Shown here piece after piece: positions 35,076-44,337 of a stretch of 52,193 nt of DNA. The notes beneath the pieces are model-generated. The model was not told the DNA's origin. It made no database searches and worked only from the letters and a program-made list of their open reading frames with translations. The DNA lies in the NCBI GenBank assembly GCA_029006795.1, contig JAQXGQ010000144.1, forward strand, positions 1 through 52,193, written 5' to 3'. The stretch comes from Clostridiales bacterium. GTDB lineage: Bacteria; Bacillota; Clostridia; Lachnospirales; Lachnospiraceae. Position 1 is the stretch's first letter, and every line of letters starts with the position of its first letter. A program made the position numbers and the translations under genes.

Positions 35076-36089
35076 CTATTCTTTAATTTCTACACTGATA
35101 CTGCCCATGCCACAGTCTAAATCAATGGTGCCGATAGCACTCTCGTTTTGTATCTTTTTACTGCCGGTAATGTTGGAGTACTTCGTGTCATTAATCTCAA
35201 TCTGACCTAATCCACAGGAAAGTTTATAGTTATAATTGCTCTCTTTTCCCTTTAGATTCAGTTCCATTTCGCCCATTCCGCAGTGTCCTGTAATATCTCC
35301 GGACACTTTTCCGCTCAGTTCAAGATTACCTACACCACACTCTACCTTTACATCTTTATACTCACCGTCTTTTATTTCAACATTTCCTGCTCCGATGGCA
35401 AGCTCTAATTTATCAGTTACCACAAATCTCTCTACTTGTAAATCTCCGGCTCCCACATTGACATCTAAATTTTTGCAGGTTATATTCTCAAGAGAAATCT
35501 CTCCCTCCACTGCTCCGGTGTTAATCGTAAATTTTTCAAAAGAAGCTCCCTCCGGAAGTGCCAGTTCAATCTTAGGGCTGCTGTTTTTCACATGATTGTC
35601 CTCATCATATTTCACAATCAGAGTATCTCCATCCAATGTACAGCTATAATATTTTTCTTTTCCTGTTACAAGCTCTGCACTGATTGTCTCCGCTTCAGAA
35701 GACGGAATCACTTTAAGGTACGCCGCATCAAGATTCAATTTGATATTCTTCACATCAGCGAGCGCAATATCCTGTTTCAGCACATTTGTTTCCGGAAAAG
35801 ACGACAATTCCGTATTCAAATCCGCTAGTTCATCATTCAATTCGCTCTGGATATCCGTTGTAGTATCCTCAATGGTTTCGCCAATCTCATCGAAGTCTTC
35901 TTCCCTGTCATCATCACTTTGATAAGAAATACCATTTTCTCCAATATACCAGTTGCCATAATGAAGTTCTCCATTTCTCCATATCTCACTGCGTCCCGCT
36001 CCCATCAGGGAAGCAATTCCACACAAAATAATTCCCACTCCCGCAATTACTGCCACAACAATCAAGCTGATTTTTGTAAATTTTTTCAT
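35076..36089 (-). CDS. DUF4097-family beta-helix protein, membrane anchored
   Basis: A 337-residue protein. TM helix about 7-30, acidic linker, then from about 110 a right-handed beta-helix of DUF4097 type with repeated short strands (VGAGDLQVERF, IGAGNVEIKDGEYKDV, CGVGNLELSG, CGMGEMELNL, CGLGQIEIND, CGMGSISVEI). Such putative adhesin-like proteins usually sit with DUF1700 and PadR genes, as here, where the start overlaps the DUF1700 stop by four bases. Envelope-stress function is commonly proposed but unproven. Confidence 0.88.
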   Translation of the reverse strand: MKKFTKISLIVVAVIAGVGIILCGIASLMGAGRSEIWRNGELHYGNWYIGENGISYQSDDDREEDFDEIGETIEDTTTDIQSELNDELADLNTELSSFPETNVLKQDIALADVKNIKLNLDAAYLKVIPSSEAETISAELVTGKEKYYSCTLDGDTLIVKYDEDNHVKNSSPKIELALPEGASFEKFTINTGAVEGEISLENITCKNLDVNVGAGDLQVERFVVTDKLELAIGAGNVEIKDGEYKDVKVECGVGNLELSGKVSGDITGHCGMGEMELNLKGKESNYNYKLSCGLGQIEINDTKYSNITGSKKIQNESAIGTIDLDCGMGSISVEIKE

Positions 36090-36760
36090 GCCTCTATCTC
36101 CTTCCTTTTATGAAAAGGTTTCTTACACAATTTTACAATTCCCTTAAATGCCCAGGGTAAAAATACACCGAAAATCCAAACCATCAATATCACTGCCAAC
36201 AAGCCAAGTGCCAGTACAATCAGTCCTCCTCCAATCAAGCCTATTCCAACCGCCGGTGCACCGGAAAAAAGTACGGCAAAGCCACTGCCTAAAATTGCAA
36301 ACCCGCTGACAATAAGCGAAGCCATCACTGCTACAACTGCTACCGCCACTCCTAAAAGTGCGCACACTACACCTACCAAAACGCAAATCAATATTAACAG
36401 TAATGTCAGCCAGATGGGACTTGTCAATATCAAAATCGTAATGGTCAGTGCCGACCACCCCTTATCCTCCTTTGGCTGTCCCTGCAAATTCTGTATGGTG
36501 TTATTAACATTGCGGTAATACTCTGCATCCCGTTTTGCCGTACTATTATAATAACTGCCATTTCCTTCTAAACCTAAGTTCTTTCGAATACTTTCCGCTA
36601 CCTTCTGCGGAGACTCTAACTCTGCTGCGATTGCTTCCTCGTTTTCCTCCCCCGCATCCTCAAAGTAACTACGGTAATATGCTACTGCATCTGCTTTTTC
36701 TTCTTCCGATATCCCGGATAAAAGCAGCTCTAACTGTTTTAAAAATTCTTCTTTTTTCAT
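36086..36760 (-). CDS. DUF1700 (HAAS) membrane protein
   Basis: A 224-residue protein. The N-terminal helical HAAS/DUF1700 domain starts MKKEEFLKQLELLLSGISEE with DAVAYYRSYFEDAGEENEEA and the ESPQKVAESIRKNL stretch. It is followed by four or so hydrophobic helices at about 100-205. Start at 36760 after AAGGA, 61 bases behind padR. It probably transmits a membrane signal or regulates the coupled DUF4097 protein (inference from conserved neighbourhood). Confidence 0.88.
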   Translation of the reverse strand: MKKEEFLKQLELLLSGISEEEKADAVAYYRSYFEDAGEENEEAIAAELESPQKVAESIRKNLGLEGNGSYYNSTAKRDAEYYRNVNNTIQNLQGQPKEDKGWSALTITILILTSPIWLTLLLILICVLVGVVCALLGVAVAVVAVMASLIVSGFAILGSGFAVLFSGAPAVGIGLIGGGLIVLALGLLAVILMVWIFGVFLPWAFKGIVKLCKKPFHKRKEIEA

Positions 36761-36821
36761 TAATAACCGTTCCTTTCTGCTCCTGCAAATTCTCTTTTTC
36801 AGAAACAAATTTTTCGTTTCC

Positions 36822-37133
36822 TCATTCCGAAAACAACATTGATATTTTTGACGAGTAGTCCTGCCACTCTTTGCGGTACTCTTCAAGTTTTTCTCTGCCT
36901 GAGTCCGTTATCTTATAATAACGCCGGTTTCTGCCGCCACACTCCATGTCATAGACAATCAGGCAATTATCCTTCTGAAGCCTTCTGAGCACTGGATAAA
37001 GTGTGGATTCCGATACATCAATGGCTCTCCGCACATCCTGGGTAATCTTGTACCCGTAGGTGCCTTCTTCTTCCTTTGACACAACTGCAAGAACAATTGC
37101 ATCTAGCAATGCGGCTCCTGTGTTAAATACCAT
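36822..37133 (-). CDS. PadR-family transcriptional repressor
   Basis: A 103-residue winged-helix protein: LLDAIVLAVVSKEEEGTYGY, SESTLYPVLRRLQKDNCLIV, then NRRYYKITDSGREKLEEYRK. It is the short PadR type with one dimerisation helix. It is the first gene of padR-DUF1700-DUF4097. GGAGAT lies at the ribosome-site position. It very likely represses its own operon through the palindrome in the promoter. Confidence 0.93.
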   Translation of the reverse strand: MVFNTGAALLDAIVLAVVSKEEEGTYGYKITQDVRRAIDVSESTLYPVLRRLQKDNCLIVYDMECGGRNRRYYKITDSGREKLEEYRKEWQDYSSKISMLFSE

Positions 37134-37200
37134 ACCGATCTCCTCTCTTTCTTATGTTTTTATAATATTACTTTTTCTTCAATATTATTTCTTTATTAAT

Positions 37201-37230
37201 ACTATATTATATATAATATAATGTTGTCAA
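37201..37230 (-). promoter_or_regulatory. padR operon promoter with embedded palindrome
   Basis: On the minus strand, TTGACA (37230-37225), 18 bases, TATAGT (37206-37201). An 18-bp perfect palindrome TATATTATATATAATATA (37203-37220) fills the spacer and -10, a good position for a PadR operator. AT-only content tempers this. Confidence 0.65.
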
Positions 37231-37262
37231 TACTATTTTCCATTTTTTTGCCGGAATCAAAA

Positions 37263-37290
37263 AGGAGATGTATCTTTTCACACATCTCCT
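37263..37290 (-). terminator. Terminator of degV
   Basis: Stem AGGAGATGT (37263-37271) with ACATCTCCT (37282-37290), followed by TTTTTGATT on the minus strand. Confidence 0.85.
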
Positions 37291-37306
37291 AAAACAATCT
37301 TATTCT

Positions 37307-38209
37307 CTATTCTACATCTGCTCGCTTGATAATTCCTACTCCGATAGGATGCGGCCCTGTATGAACCCCAATCGTTGCTCCAATCTGATAAATCTCTATC
37401 TCATTAATACCAAGCCGTTCTCTGACTAAATCTTTCAGCATTTCTTTAAAGTGACATGCCTCATCATAATCATAGCCATAACCGATTGCAAAGCTATATT
37501 CACCAATCTTGGCATTCGTCTCATCTAAATACGCTTTTAGCATCTCTACAACTTTTGCCAGTGACTTCTCTCTGTTCCTTGCAAGACCGGAATTAAAAAT
37601 CTCTCCGCTCTTTAACGTAATGAGAGGTTTAATCTTTAATGCACTTCCCGCTAATCCTGCCAGCTTCCCGATACGTCCGCCATGCTTTAAATAATCAATA
37701 CTTGCAATCGTAAAGAAAATTCGTCCGCTCTCCCGAATTTCTAACAGCCGTGCTACCATACGGTCATATTCCCATCCTAAATCTCTTAACCGACATGCCT
37801 CTAACACATAAAGCCCCTGTAAAACAGTATTTATCGTAGCATCAATAACCGTAATTTTTGCATTCGGATACTGTTCTAATAACATGTCCTTCGCCGTGTT
37901 TGCTGACTGCATGGAACCACTGAATTTGGTAGTGATACAAATGCAAATCATTGAAATGCCTTCCTTTGCTAAAGGCTCAAATACTTTGTAATAATCGTCC
38001 ACAGAAGGCATGGAGGTCTTAGGAAACACCGTTGGATTGTCCACCATCTTCTGATAAAACTCCCGAACATTTAATTCCTCCGCCTCCTTAAGATAGTTCT
38101 CCCCATCAAAGGAAACATAAAACGGAACCACTTTGACATCCCGTGCTTTTACTAACGCTTCCGGAAGGTCACAGGAACCGTCGCTGATAATCTGAATTTT
38201 TTCCTGCAT
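37307..38209 (-). CDS. DegV-family fatty-acid-binding protein
   Basis: A 300-residue protein with DegV marks: IISDGSCDLPEALVKARDVK, NPTVFPKTSMPSVDDYYKVF, CICITTKFSGSMQSANTAKD, IDYLKHGGRIGKLAGLAGSA and the C-terminal TIGVHTGPHPIGVGI. The Thr/Ser residues that hold the fatty-acid carboxylate (TSMPS, SGSMQ) are present. FakB-type proteins deliver fatty acids to the kinase FakA, but many genomes carry several DegV paralogues of unclear role. ATG at 38209 chosen; a TTG six codons upstream is possible. Confidence 0.9.
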   Translation of the reverse strand: MQEKIQIISDGSCDLPEALVKARDVKVVPFYVSFDGENYLKEAEELNVREFYQKMVDNPTVFPKTSMPSVDDYYKVFEPLAKEGISMICICITTKFSGSMQSANTAKDMLLEQYPNAKITVIDATINTVLQGLYVLEACRLRDLGWEYDRMVARLLEIRESGRIFFTIASIDYLKHGGRIGKLAGLAGSALKIKPLITLKSGEIFNSGLARNREKSLAKVVEMLKAYLDETNAKIGEYSFAIGYGYDYDEACHFKEMLKDLVRERLGINEIEIYQIGATIGVHTGPHPIGVGIIKRADVE

Positions 38210-38371
38210 AACTATTTTGTTTTCCAACCTTTCATTTTACCGTAATCTCTGATTGCTTTCCCGTATATATTAACACAATTGGTTTCCTTTTTTAATACCC
38301 TTAATCCTTATATTTCTATAAACTTTACAAAATGTAAAATTTTGTAAACATCTGTCCCGCTTACCAAATTA

Positions 38372-39319
38372 CTATATATTTTTAGGCATATGCACATTCA
38401 GCCAGGCATAAATATCCGAAAAAACCTGCTGCCTGTCTGTCTCATTTAAAATTTCATGTCTGTCGTTTTCGTATAATTTGTAGGTCAAATCCTCAATACC
38501 TGCATTTTTATACATGTGGTATACCTTTTTGACACCCTCACCTAAATCACCTACCGGGTCCTGTTCCCCTGATACCATAAAAATCGGTAGATCCTTCGGA
38601 ACTTTTTTTATATTTTCCATCTGATTGTCAAAATATACCGCTTCCATCAGACCATAATAACCGTTTACGGTAAACATAAAGGTGCAGCGCGGATCACCAT
38701 AATATTTTTTTACATGCCCCTCGTCCTTTGTCAGCCAGCTGTTGGTGTAATCCTTCCCATACAAATCAAATTTCCTGTATGGCTTGCTGTAAGAAAGAGA
38801 CTGCATTAGTTTGCTTCTGTAATTCCATCCCCGAAACGTTGCAATCACTTTACATAACCACATTCCGAATTTCATGGTACTATCCGGCACGCATCCCGTT
38901 CCCATAATAATGGCTCCGCTTAAATTTTCATTATATATACATAAATATTTCCGCAGCATATAAGACCCCATACTATGTGCCATCATAAAATAAGGAACGC
39001 CCGGATTTTCGCTCTGGATTTTTGTGCGCAACTGGTGCATATCCTCAACCAGAATATCACTGGGATGCTCTCCGAAATATCCCCATTCCTCTTCACTGTT
39101 AACAGATGCTCCATGTCCGAGATGGTCATGTCCCACTACCATAAATCCCTGTTCCGTCAGATATTCCGCAAAAGGACGGTAACGCTCAATATACTCTATC
39201 ATTCCGTGTGTAATCTGCAAAACAGCCCGAAACTCCCCATTTTCCGGCAGCCATTTTACTGCGTGTATCATCGTCTTTCCATTTTTTGATAAAAAACTTA
39301 TCTGCTCCTCTTTTGCCAT
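38372..39319 (-). CDS. Alpha/beta hydrolase, monoacylglycerol lipase/lysophospholipase-like
   Basis: A 315-residue alpha/beta-hydrolase: oxyanion LQITHGMIEYIERY, HDHLGHGAS, nucleophile Ser in YFMMAHSMGSYMLRKYL, acid Asp in FMVSGEQDPVGDLG, His in YENDRHEILNET. The Ser, Asp and His triad is complete. It lacks a signal peptide and resembles the PldB/monoglyceride-lipase group. Start at 39319 after GAGG. It stands alone on the minus strand. Confidence 0.87.
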   Translation of the reverse strand: MAKEEQISFLSKNGKTMIHAVKWLPENGEFRAVLQITHGMIEYIERYRPFAEYLTEQGFMVVGHDHLGHGASVNSEEEWGYFGEHPSDILVEDMHQLRTKIQSENPGVPYFMMAHSMGSYMLRKYLCIYNENLSGAIIMGTGCVPDSTMKFGMWLCKVIATFRGWNYRSKLMQSLSYSKPYRKFDLYGKDYTNSWLTKDEGHVKKYYGDPRCTFMFTVNGYYGLMEAVYFDNQMENIKKVPKDLPIFMVSGEQDPVGDLGEGVKKVYHMYKNAGIEDLTYKLYENDRHEILNETDRQQVFSDIYAWLNVHMPKNI

Positions 39320-39413
39320 ATTTTCTACCTCACTTATTAATTTTTTCACCCAATGATCAATACTGCTAATTTATGCACAGAGTGCTTTTTGTTTTATAGG
39401 AAACAAAAAATCG

Positions 39414-40406
39414 TCAGACATGCTCTGCTGTCTTCTGTAAATCTTTGTATATGGTTTCTAGTTCATCGGAACAATTCTTCTGTTCATTCATCTCCTCTTT
39501 CGCCGCCTTAAGCTGTCCGTTTAATTTCTCCTGAAGGTGTATAAACTCTTCCCCTGCCTGTTTTAAAGCATCTGCCCTGCCTACAGTACTGCCGGAAATG
39601 CTTTCCCGTAAGTCAATCTGTCCCGCCTCATAAGCGGATAAATTCTGGACACCAGTACTATATAATTTCCCCACTGCAATCGTACAGTCTTTAAACAATG
39701 CTTTTAATTTTTCTACCTCTTCCTCTAACTCTGCAACCCTTGCCTTTGAGGCTTTTAACTCTTCTTTCATTATCTCCGCGGATTGCTCATATTTTTCGGA
39801 ATAGGAGCGCACTTCCTCTGCCGCATTAATAAAACTTAAGCCTGCTTCTCCCATTCGCCCCGCTTCAATGGCTGCATTTAATGCCAGAACTCCCATCGTT
39901 TTTCCATATTCTTTCATTTCTTTAATCGTCTGCTTCGTTTTTTCTTGCGCTTCTTTCATCTGCGTCTGTACCTCGGACAATTTTTCCACCGTCGTACCGT
40001 AACCGCGATGCTGCTCTAAGAACTCTGAAATTTTTTCGTTCTGATTTTTTAACTGTCCTAAAAAAACAGAATGCGTTGCCCCAAAGGACTCCACTGCATT
40101 GTTGACTCCCATCATGGTACTGTGTACATCCGAAGCTGCCGCCTGACTCTCCGATGCAAGCTCTGCCACACGTCCTACCTGTTCTGAAATCTGCTCCATA
40201 TGCTGTGTCATCTGTGCATGGGATGCAGCCAATGTCGCAAACTGTTCTTCCACCTCTCCCTTTCTGCTGCGCAGTTCCTTCATCAGGTTTTCCATTTTCA
40301 GGTTCTGTACCTTTAACTCTGCTACTTCTTCCTCTAACTGTTTCTTTCCACCAAACACCATTTTCTCAATCTGTCCTTTCTTTCTCCTCATAGGAATTAA
40401 CATCAC
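39414..40406 (-). CDS. Soluble, divergent methyl-accepting chemotaxis-like protein
   Basis: A protein of about 330 residues with no membrane helix and no ligand domain. It is almost wholly coiled coil (KKQLEEEVAELKVQNLKMEN, AELEEEVEKLKALFKDCTIA). The centre, MGVLALNAAIEAGRMGEAGL followed by SFINAAEEVRSYSEKYE, is recognisably the receptor signalling tip. The consensus QTNLL...[16 protein letters not shown] is altered at several positions (EAGRMGE, INAAEEV). A soluble adaptor or noncanonical receptor is likely. It starts 12 bases after recJ with a GTG at 40406 behind AAGGA; an ATG at 40361 is an alternative. Family assignment is good, function unknown. Confidence 0.75.
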   Translation of the reverse strand: MMLIPMRRKKGQIEKMVFGGKKQLEEEVAELKVQNLKMENLMKELRSRKGEVEEQFATLAASHAQMTQHMEQISEQVGRVAELASESQAAASDVHSTMMGVNNAVESFGATHSVFLGQLKNQNEKISEFLEQHRGYGTTVEKLSEVQTQMKEAQEKTKQTIKEMKEYGKTMGVLALNAAIEAGRMGEAGLSFINAAEEVRSYSEKYEQSAEIMKEELKASKARVAELEEEVEKLKALFKDCTIAVGKLYSTGVQNLSAYEAGQIDLRESISGSTVGRADALKQAGEEFIHLQEKLNGQLKAAKEEMNEQKNCSDELETIYKDLQKTAEHV

Positions 40407-40418
40407 AAGAAAGATTCC

Positions 40419-42176
40419 TTACTGATAATTTTTGATAATCAGTTGTACACTCTCTGTTCCCTGGTAGGAATTTATTTCCGGGTAATAGACAATAGACATA
40501 CGAATGGCATTTTCTTTTCCGTGAAATGCCCTCTCTACCTCTGTCTCTCCGTATTTTCCCCGGTAATAGGATAAGAACTTCTCTATCTCTCCGAAATAAA
40601 CCGCTGAAATCTGCTCTCCTTTTTCTGTGTTAAGCGTTAATTTTAACACATTGCGGTTTTTACCGACGATATACATATTCGTAATTCCTATATTTTTGTC
40701 TGCAAACTGTGGTTTTACATTTCCTTTACCGAAGGGTTCTAATAAATCCAGTTCCCGCACCAGTGACACATCGGGATAGCCTGCCGGCATAGGAACATCT
40801 ATTTTTATCTTAGGTATAAAATCCTCATCTGTCAATTCGCAATCATCATTTATTTTTTCCCGGAATGCCTCCACATTCTTTTCATCCATAGAAATTCCTG
40901 CTGCCATAGGATGTCCGCCAAACCTTAAAAATAATTCCTGACATTTACAAAGCTCCTCATACATAGAATATGCTTCAATAGAGCGTCCGGAACCTTTAAC
41001 TCCATCCTCACTTTTTGTCAATACAAACACGGGTTTATGATAAATTTCACGAATCCTTCCTGCAATGATACCCGCTAAGCTCTCGTGAACTTTCGGAAGA
41101 TAAATCACCATGACCTTCTCTCCCACATTTTCCTTTTCAATTTCCTGTAAAGCACGCTCCACACCCTCCGCAGTCATGTCCTTTCTCTGGGCGTTTAACT
41201 CCAGCAGTTCTGTCGCAATCTGTGCTGCCTTTGTCCCATCCTCTTCTAAAAACAGACTCAAGGCAATCTTTGCCGTCTCTAACCTGCCGCTGGCATTGAT
41301 ACAGGGACCTAATACAAAGCCAAAGTGATAGGCATTAATCTGTTCAAGTTCCAGCTTATTCTGCAAAATCAATGCACGCATCCCTTTATTCTTCGTATGG
41401 TGTATCCGCTTTAGTCCCTCTTTGACAAGAATCCGGTTTTCATCCGTCAAATCCATCACGTCTCCCACCGTAGCAAAGGCTGCATTTTCCAAAAATTCCC
41501 ATGCCTCTTCCGAAGGAACCTGGCATTTTTCATATAATATCTGTATCACCTTTAGTGCCACCGCCGCACCGCACAGCTCTTTGAAAGGATAAGGACAATC
41601 CTTCTGCTTTGGATTTACGATAGCATCTGCCACACTTCTCCTATAAATGCGCTCTCCGCTTTCTTCTATGTAGGGTATCTCATGGTGGTCTGTCACCAGT
41701 ACCGTCATTCCATAGGCTTTTGCATGAGCTATCTCATCTATCGCTGCAATTCCGTTATCACAGGTGACAATCGTATCAATCTCTGCCTCGTGGGCACGCT
41801 CTATGAGATGGTCGTTTATCCCATAGCCATCCTTGATGCGGTCAGGAATACGAGTATCCACCCTGCCTCCGCAGCGCTTAATGCCCTGATGCAGAATATA
41901 GGTAGACATGACACCATCAATATCGTAATCTCCGATAATTCGTATTTTCTTTTCCTCTTTGATTTTCTCTTTGAGAATATCCGTCAGAAGATCAGCATCC
42001 TTTAGAAGGTGTGGATTATACAAATCCTTAAGTCCACCGTTTAAATATTTCTCCATTGCTTCTTCGCCGATTACTTCTCTGTTGCGAATCACCCTCGCTA
42101 TTACCGGACTGATATGAAAACGCTCTGCAAGTTTTCCAAAATCAGCACCTTTTTGTATTACAAACCATTTTTCCAT
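40419..42176 (-). CDS. recJ: Single-stranded-DNA-specific exonuclease RecJ
   Basis: A 585-residue protein of the short RecJ type. DHH phosphoesterase motifs: RIIGDYDIDGVMSTYIL, TIVTCDNGIAA, VLVTDHHEIPY and the DHHA1 stretch GSGRSIEAYSMYEELCKCQE with FGGHPMAAGISM. It degrades 5' ssDNA ends in recombination and mismatch repair. The start lies three bases after the truA stop, and the chemoreceptor-like gene follows by 12 bases, so truA-recJ-MCP-like form one transcript. Confidence 0.92.
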   Translation of the reverse strand: MEKWFVIQKGADFGKLAERFHISPVIARVIRNREVIGEEAMEKYLNGGLKDLYNPHLLKDADLLTDILKEKIKEEKKIRIIGDYDIDGVMSTYILHQGIKRCGGRVDTRIPDRIKDGYGINDHLIERAHEAEIDTIVTCDNGIAAIDEIAHAKAYGMTVLVTDHHEIPYIEESGERIYRRSVADAIVNPKQKDCPYPFKELCGAAVALKVIQILYEKCQVPSEEAWEFLENAAFATVGDVMDLTDENRILVKEGLKRIHHTKNKGMRALILQNKLELEQINAYHFGFVLGPCINASGRLETAKIALSLFLEEDGTKAAQIATELLELNAQRKDMTAEGVERALQEIEKENVGEKVMVIYLPKVHESLAGIIAGRIREIYHKPVFVLTKSEDGVKGSGRSIEAYSMYEELCKCQELFLRFGGHPMAAGISMDEKNVEAFREKINDDCELTDEDFIPKIKIDVPMPAGYPDVSLVRELDLLEPFGKGNVKPQFADKNIGITNMYIVGKNRNVLKLTLNTEKGEQISAVYFGEIEKFLSYYRGKYGETEVERAFHGKENAIRMSIVYYPEINSYQGTESVQLIIKNYQ

Positions 42177-42179
42177 AAG

Positions 42180-42929
42180 TCAATGCTCTTTCTCATAGCT
42201 TACCTGATAGAGAGTAAGACCGCATGCCGGAGCCGTATATCCTGCCATTTCACGGTCTTTTCCCTCTAAAATTGTCAAAATGTCCTCCGGCTCTCTTCTT
42301 CCGTCTCCAATTTCTATCAATGTTCCGGTAAGAATCCGCACCATGTTCTGTAAAAATCCGTTTCCTGTATAATAAATACGGATTTCATCCTCTTTTTCTT
42401 CTATCCGTATCTCATAAATCGTACGAACGGTTGATTTTTTCATTTTCTTATTTCCGCAGAATGACCGGAAATCATGGGTTCCCACCAGATATCCCGCCGC
42501 CTGTCTCATCCGGCTCACCTCAAGCGGACATTGATAGTCATAAATGTATTTTCTTTCAAATACATTGGGAATTTTCCCCGTATGGATACGGTAAAGATAG
42601 GTCTTCTCTTTCGCCTGATAACGGCTGTGAAAACGTTCTTCCACCTCCTCCACCGACACAATTCCAATATCCTCCGGCAGGTAACGGTTTAGATAAGAAC
42701 AAATTTCCTCTTCGCTCCACCCTTCTTCCAAATGAAAATTTGCCACCTGCCCCACGGCATGTACTCCGGCATCTGTCCTGCCGGAGCCTGTAATTTCCAC
42801 CTGTTTTCCTGCCATTCTGCTTAATACATCCTCAATTTTCCCCTGAATTGTCATATCAGTGCTGTTTAGTCCCTGCCAGCCTTTATACCGGGTGCCATCA
42901 TATTGGATTGTAAGTTTATAGTTTTTCAT
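42180..42929 (-). CDS. truA: tRNA pseudouridine(38-40) synthase
   Basis: A 249-residue protein of normal TruA size. Catalytic Asp in the motif GSGRTDAGVHAVGQVANFHL; other family parts are IQYDGTRYKGWQGL, RYQAKEKTYLYRIH, THDFRSFCGNKK and YYTGNGFLQNMVRILTGTLI. It modifies positions 38-40 in the tRNA anticodon arm. Start at 42929 (MKNYKLTIQYDG) after GGAAGA; upstream in-frame residues are not family-like. Confidence 0.95.
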   Translation of the reverse strand: MKNYKLTIQYDGTRYKGWQGLNSTDMTIQGKIEDVLSRMAGKQVEITGSGRTDAGVHAVGQVANFHLEEGWSEEEICSYLNRYLPEDIGIVSVEEVEERFHSRYQAKEKTYLYRIHTGKIPNVFERKYIYDYQCPLEVSRMRQAAGYLVGTHDFRSFCGNKKMKKSTVRTIYEIRIEEKEDEIRIYYTGNGFLQNMVRILTGTLIEIGDGRREPEDILTILEGKDREMAGYTAPACGLTLYQVSYEKEH

Positions 42930-42954
42930 ATATTTCTTCCTATGCTTTTTTATT

Positions 42955-44214
42955 TTAAACCAATTCTGCCAGTCTCGCCACTGCCACATATATCTCTGAA
43001 ATTTTATACCAAGTGCGATAGTCAATCACTCCCGTTACCGGCAGTCCAAACACACGCTGAAATACCTCCACCGCTTCTCTGGTTGCCGGACCAAAAATAC
43101 CATCCGGTGTAACAGTAGGAATTGCCGGATAAGAGCGGGAAATTCTTGCTAACTCTTCCTGTATCTGTCTTACCTTTTCCCCAGTAGCGCCCACTGTCAA
43201 ATCCATTCTAGGCCAGGATGCCGGAATACCGGACACCTCCTCTGCCGTATTGATATAGATACTGTTCCCATAATAGTAACGCAAAATCTCTACTGCACTA
43301 TAATTCTGATCACCTAAATATTTGCTTCCCCACTGACTTAACCAGTTGCTACAGGTCACCCGTTCCCCGTCACAGTACTGGGTCAGTATCGGCTGCCTTA
43401 CATTCGGTCTGGACAGATAATTCTGGAACATTTCATCTACCACATCAGAAATGCTTTGAAAAATATTTCTGCCATAGACAAATTTCTGGTCAAAGGCAGT
43501 GGAGGTGGTAATCGTAAAATCATAACCTTTGTTACGATACCACTCTGTATATACCCTGTTTAAAGTAAACGACATAATCGCAAGAACATTTGCCCGGATG
43601 GTGGAATCCGGCCAGGTGGAATAGATTTCACTGGATGCCACATTTTTGATGTAATCCTTATATCTGACATAGTAATCTCTTGCGGTAGTATCCGTTGGCG
43701 GCCCGTCATGCACAATGACATACTCCGGTATCACCACTCTGCTAAGTACAATTTCTCCGGTTTCTGTCACCGGTTTAATCTCTGACTCCGCTATCTTAGG
43801 CGGATAGTCTCCCCACAAGGTATTAACGGGAATCACAATCGTATCTGTGGTATCCTCCGGTACATTTACCGGTTCCATCCTGACTTCCTGAAGCGCCAGC
43901 TGGTTTGAAAAAATTTCAATTCCCGACACGTTGACCGGGCGAAATCCTTCTGCAGCAACCTGAATGGTGAATTGCGAAAATGGCTGATTTTCTCCGGGCT
44001 CCATAGAGTACTCAAGTGGAGGCGCATCAAGTGTAATCTGTTCGGACATTCCAGACGCATCTGTATTCACCTCCTCTACCATACTCTCCGGATCTCCAGA
44101 ATAAGAAATAGATATGGTTGCATTTTCTATCGGTGCATTTGTTCCTCTTGCAGTTACCTGTATCTTTAATTCTCCCTGATCGACATTATTTTGTGTAACA
44201 GCGATATCTGACAT
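42955..44214 (-). CDS. SleC-like spore-cortex-lytic / peptidoglycan-binding protein
   Basis: A 419-residue protein. An N-terminal beta-sandwich region, about 1-170, starts MSDIAVTQNNVDQGELKIQV. A central domain, about 175-330, has STWPDSTIRANVLAIMSFTL and YGRNIFQSISDVVDEMFQNY. The C-terminal PG_binding_1 domain, about 345-410, reads VGATGEKVRQIQEELARISR and PDGIFGPATREAVEVFQRVF. This order matches clostridial SleC proenzyme-type proteins that act in spore germination; assignment is from recalled similarity. No signal peptide, as SleC is forespore- or mother-cell-made. GAGG lies 7 bases before the ATG. Together with spoVT it argues for at least ancestral sporulation. Confidence 0.7.
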   Translation of the reverse strand: MSDIAVTQNNVDQGELKIQVTARGTNAPIENATISISYSGDPESMVEEVNTDASGMSEQITLDAPPLEYSMEPGENQPFSQFTIQVAAEGFRPVNVSGIEIFSNQLALQEVRMEPVNVPEDTTDTIVIPVNTLWGDYPPKIAESEIKPVTETGEIVLSRVVIPEYVIVHDGPPTDTTARDYYVRYKDYIKNVASSEIYSTWPDSTIRANVLAIMSFTLNRVYTEWYRNKGYDFTITTSTAFDQKFVYGRNIFQSISDVVDEMFQNYLSRPNVRQPILTQYCDGERVTCSNWLSQWGSKYLGDQNYSAVEILRYYYGNSIYINTAEEVSGIPASWPRMDLTVGATGEKVRQIQEELARISRSYPAIPTVTPDGIFGPATREAVEVFQRVFGLPVTGVIDYRTWYKISEIYVAVARLAELV

Positions 44215-44292
44215 AAAAAACCTCATATTTTCATTGGTATATTTTATGCAGATATGAAACGAAATGTGCAAAAAGCATTCTACCTTATATCC

Positions 44293-44329
44293 TCAGATAC
44301 GCGGTTTTGCCAAATAGATAGACAAAACC
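44293..44329. repeat. Right-facing copy of a glmS-flanking inverted repeat
   Basis: TCAGATACGCGGTTTT (44293-44308) is identical to the minus-strand sequence at 46467-46452; similarity continues into GACAAAAC. The copy itself folds (GGTTTTG/CAAAACC, 303-309 with 323-329) just after the glmS stop. There is no T-run, so it is not a normal terminator. Confidence 0.75.
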
Positions 44330-44337
44330 ACTATACT

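Noticed and set aside
44303-44329. Hairpin after glmS as a Rho-independent terminator
   Set aside because: No T-run follows on either strand; better described as part of the flanking repeat.
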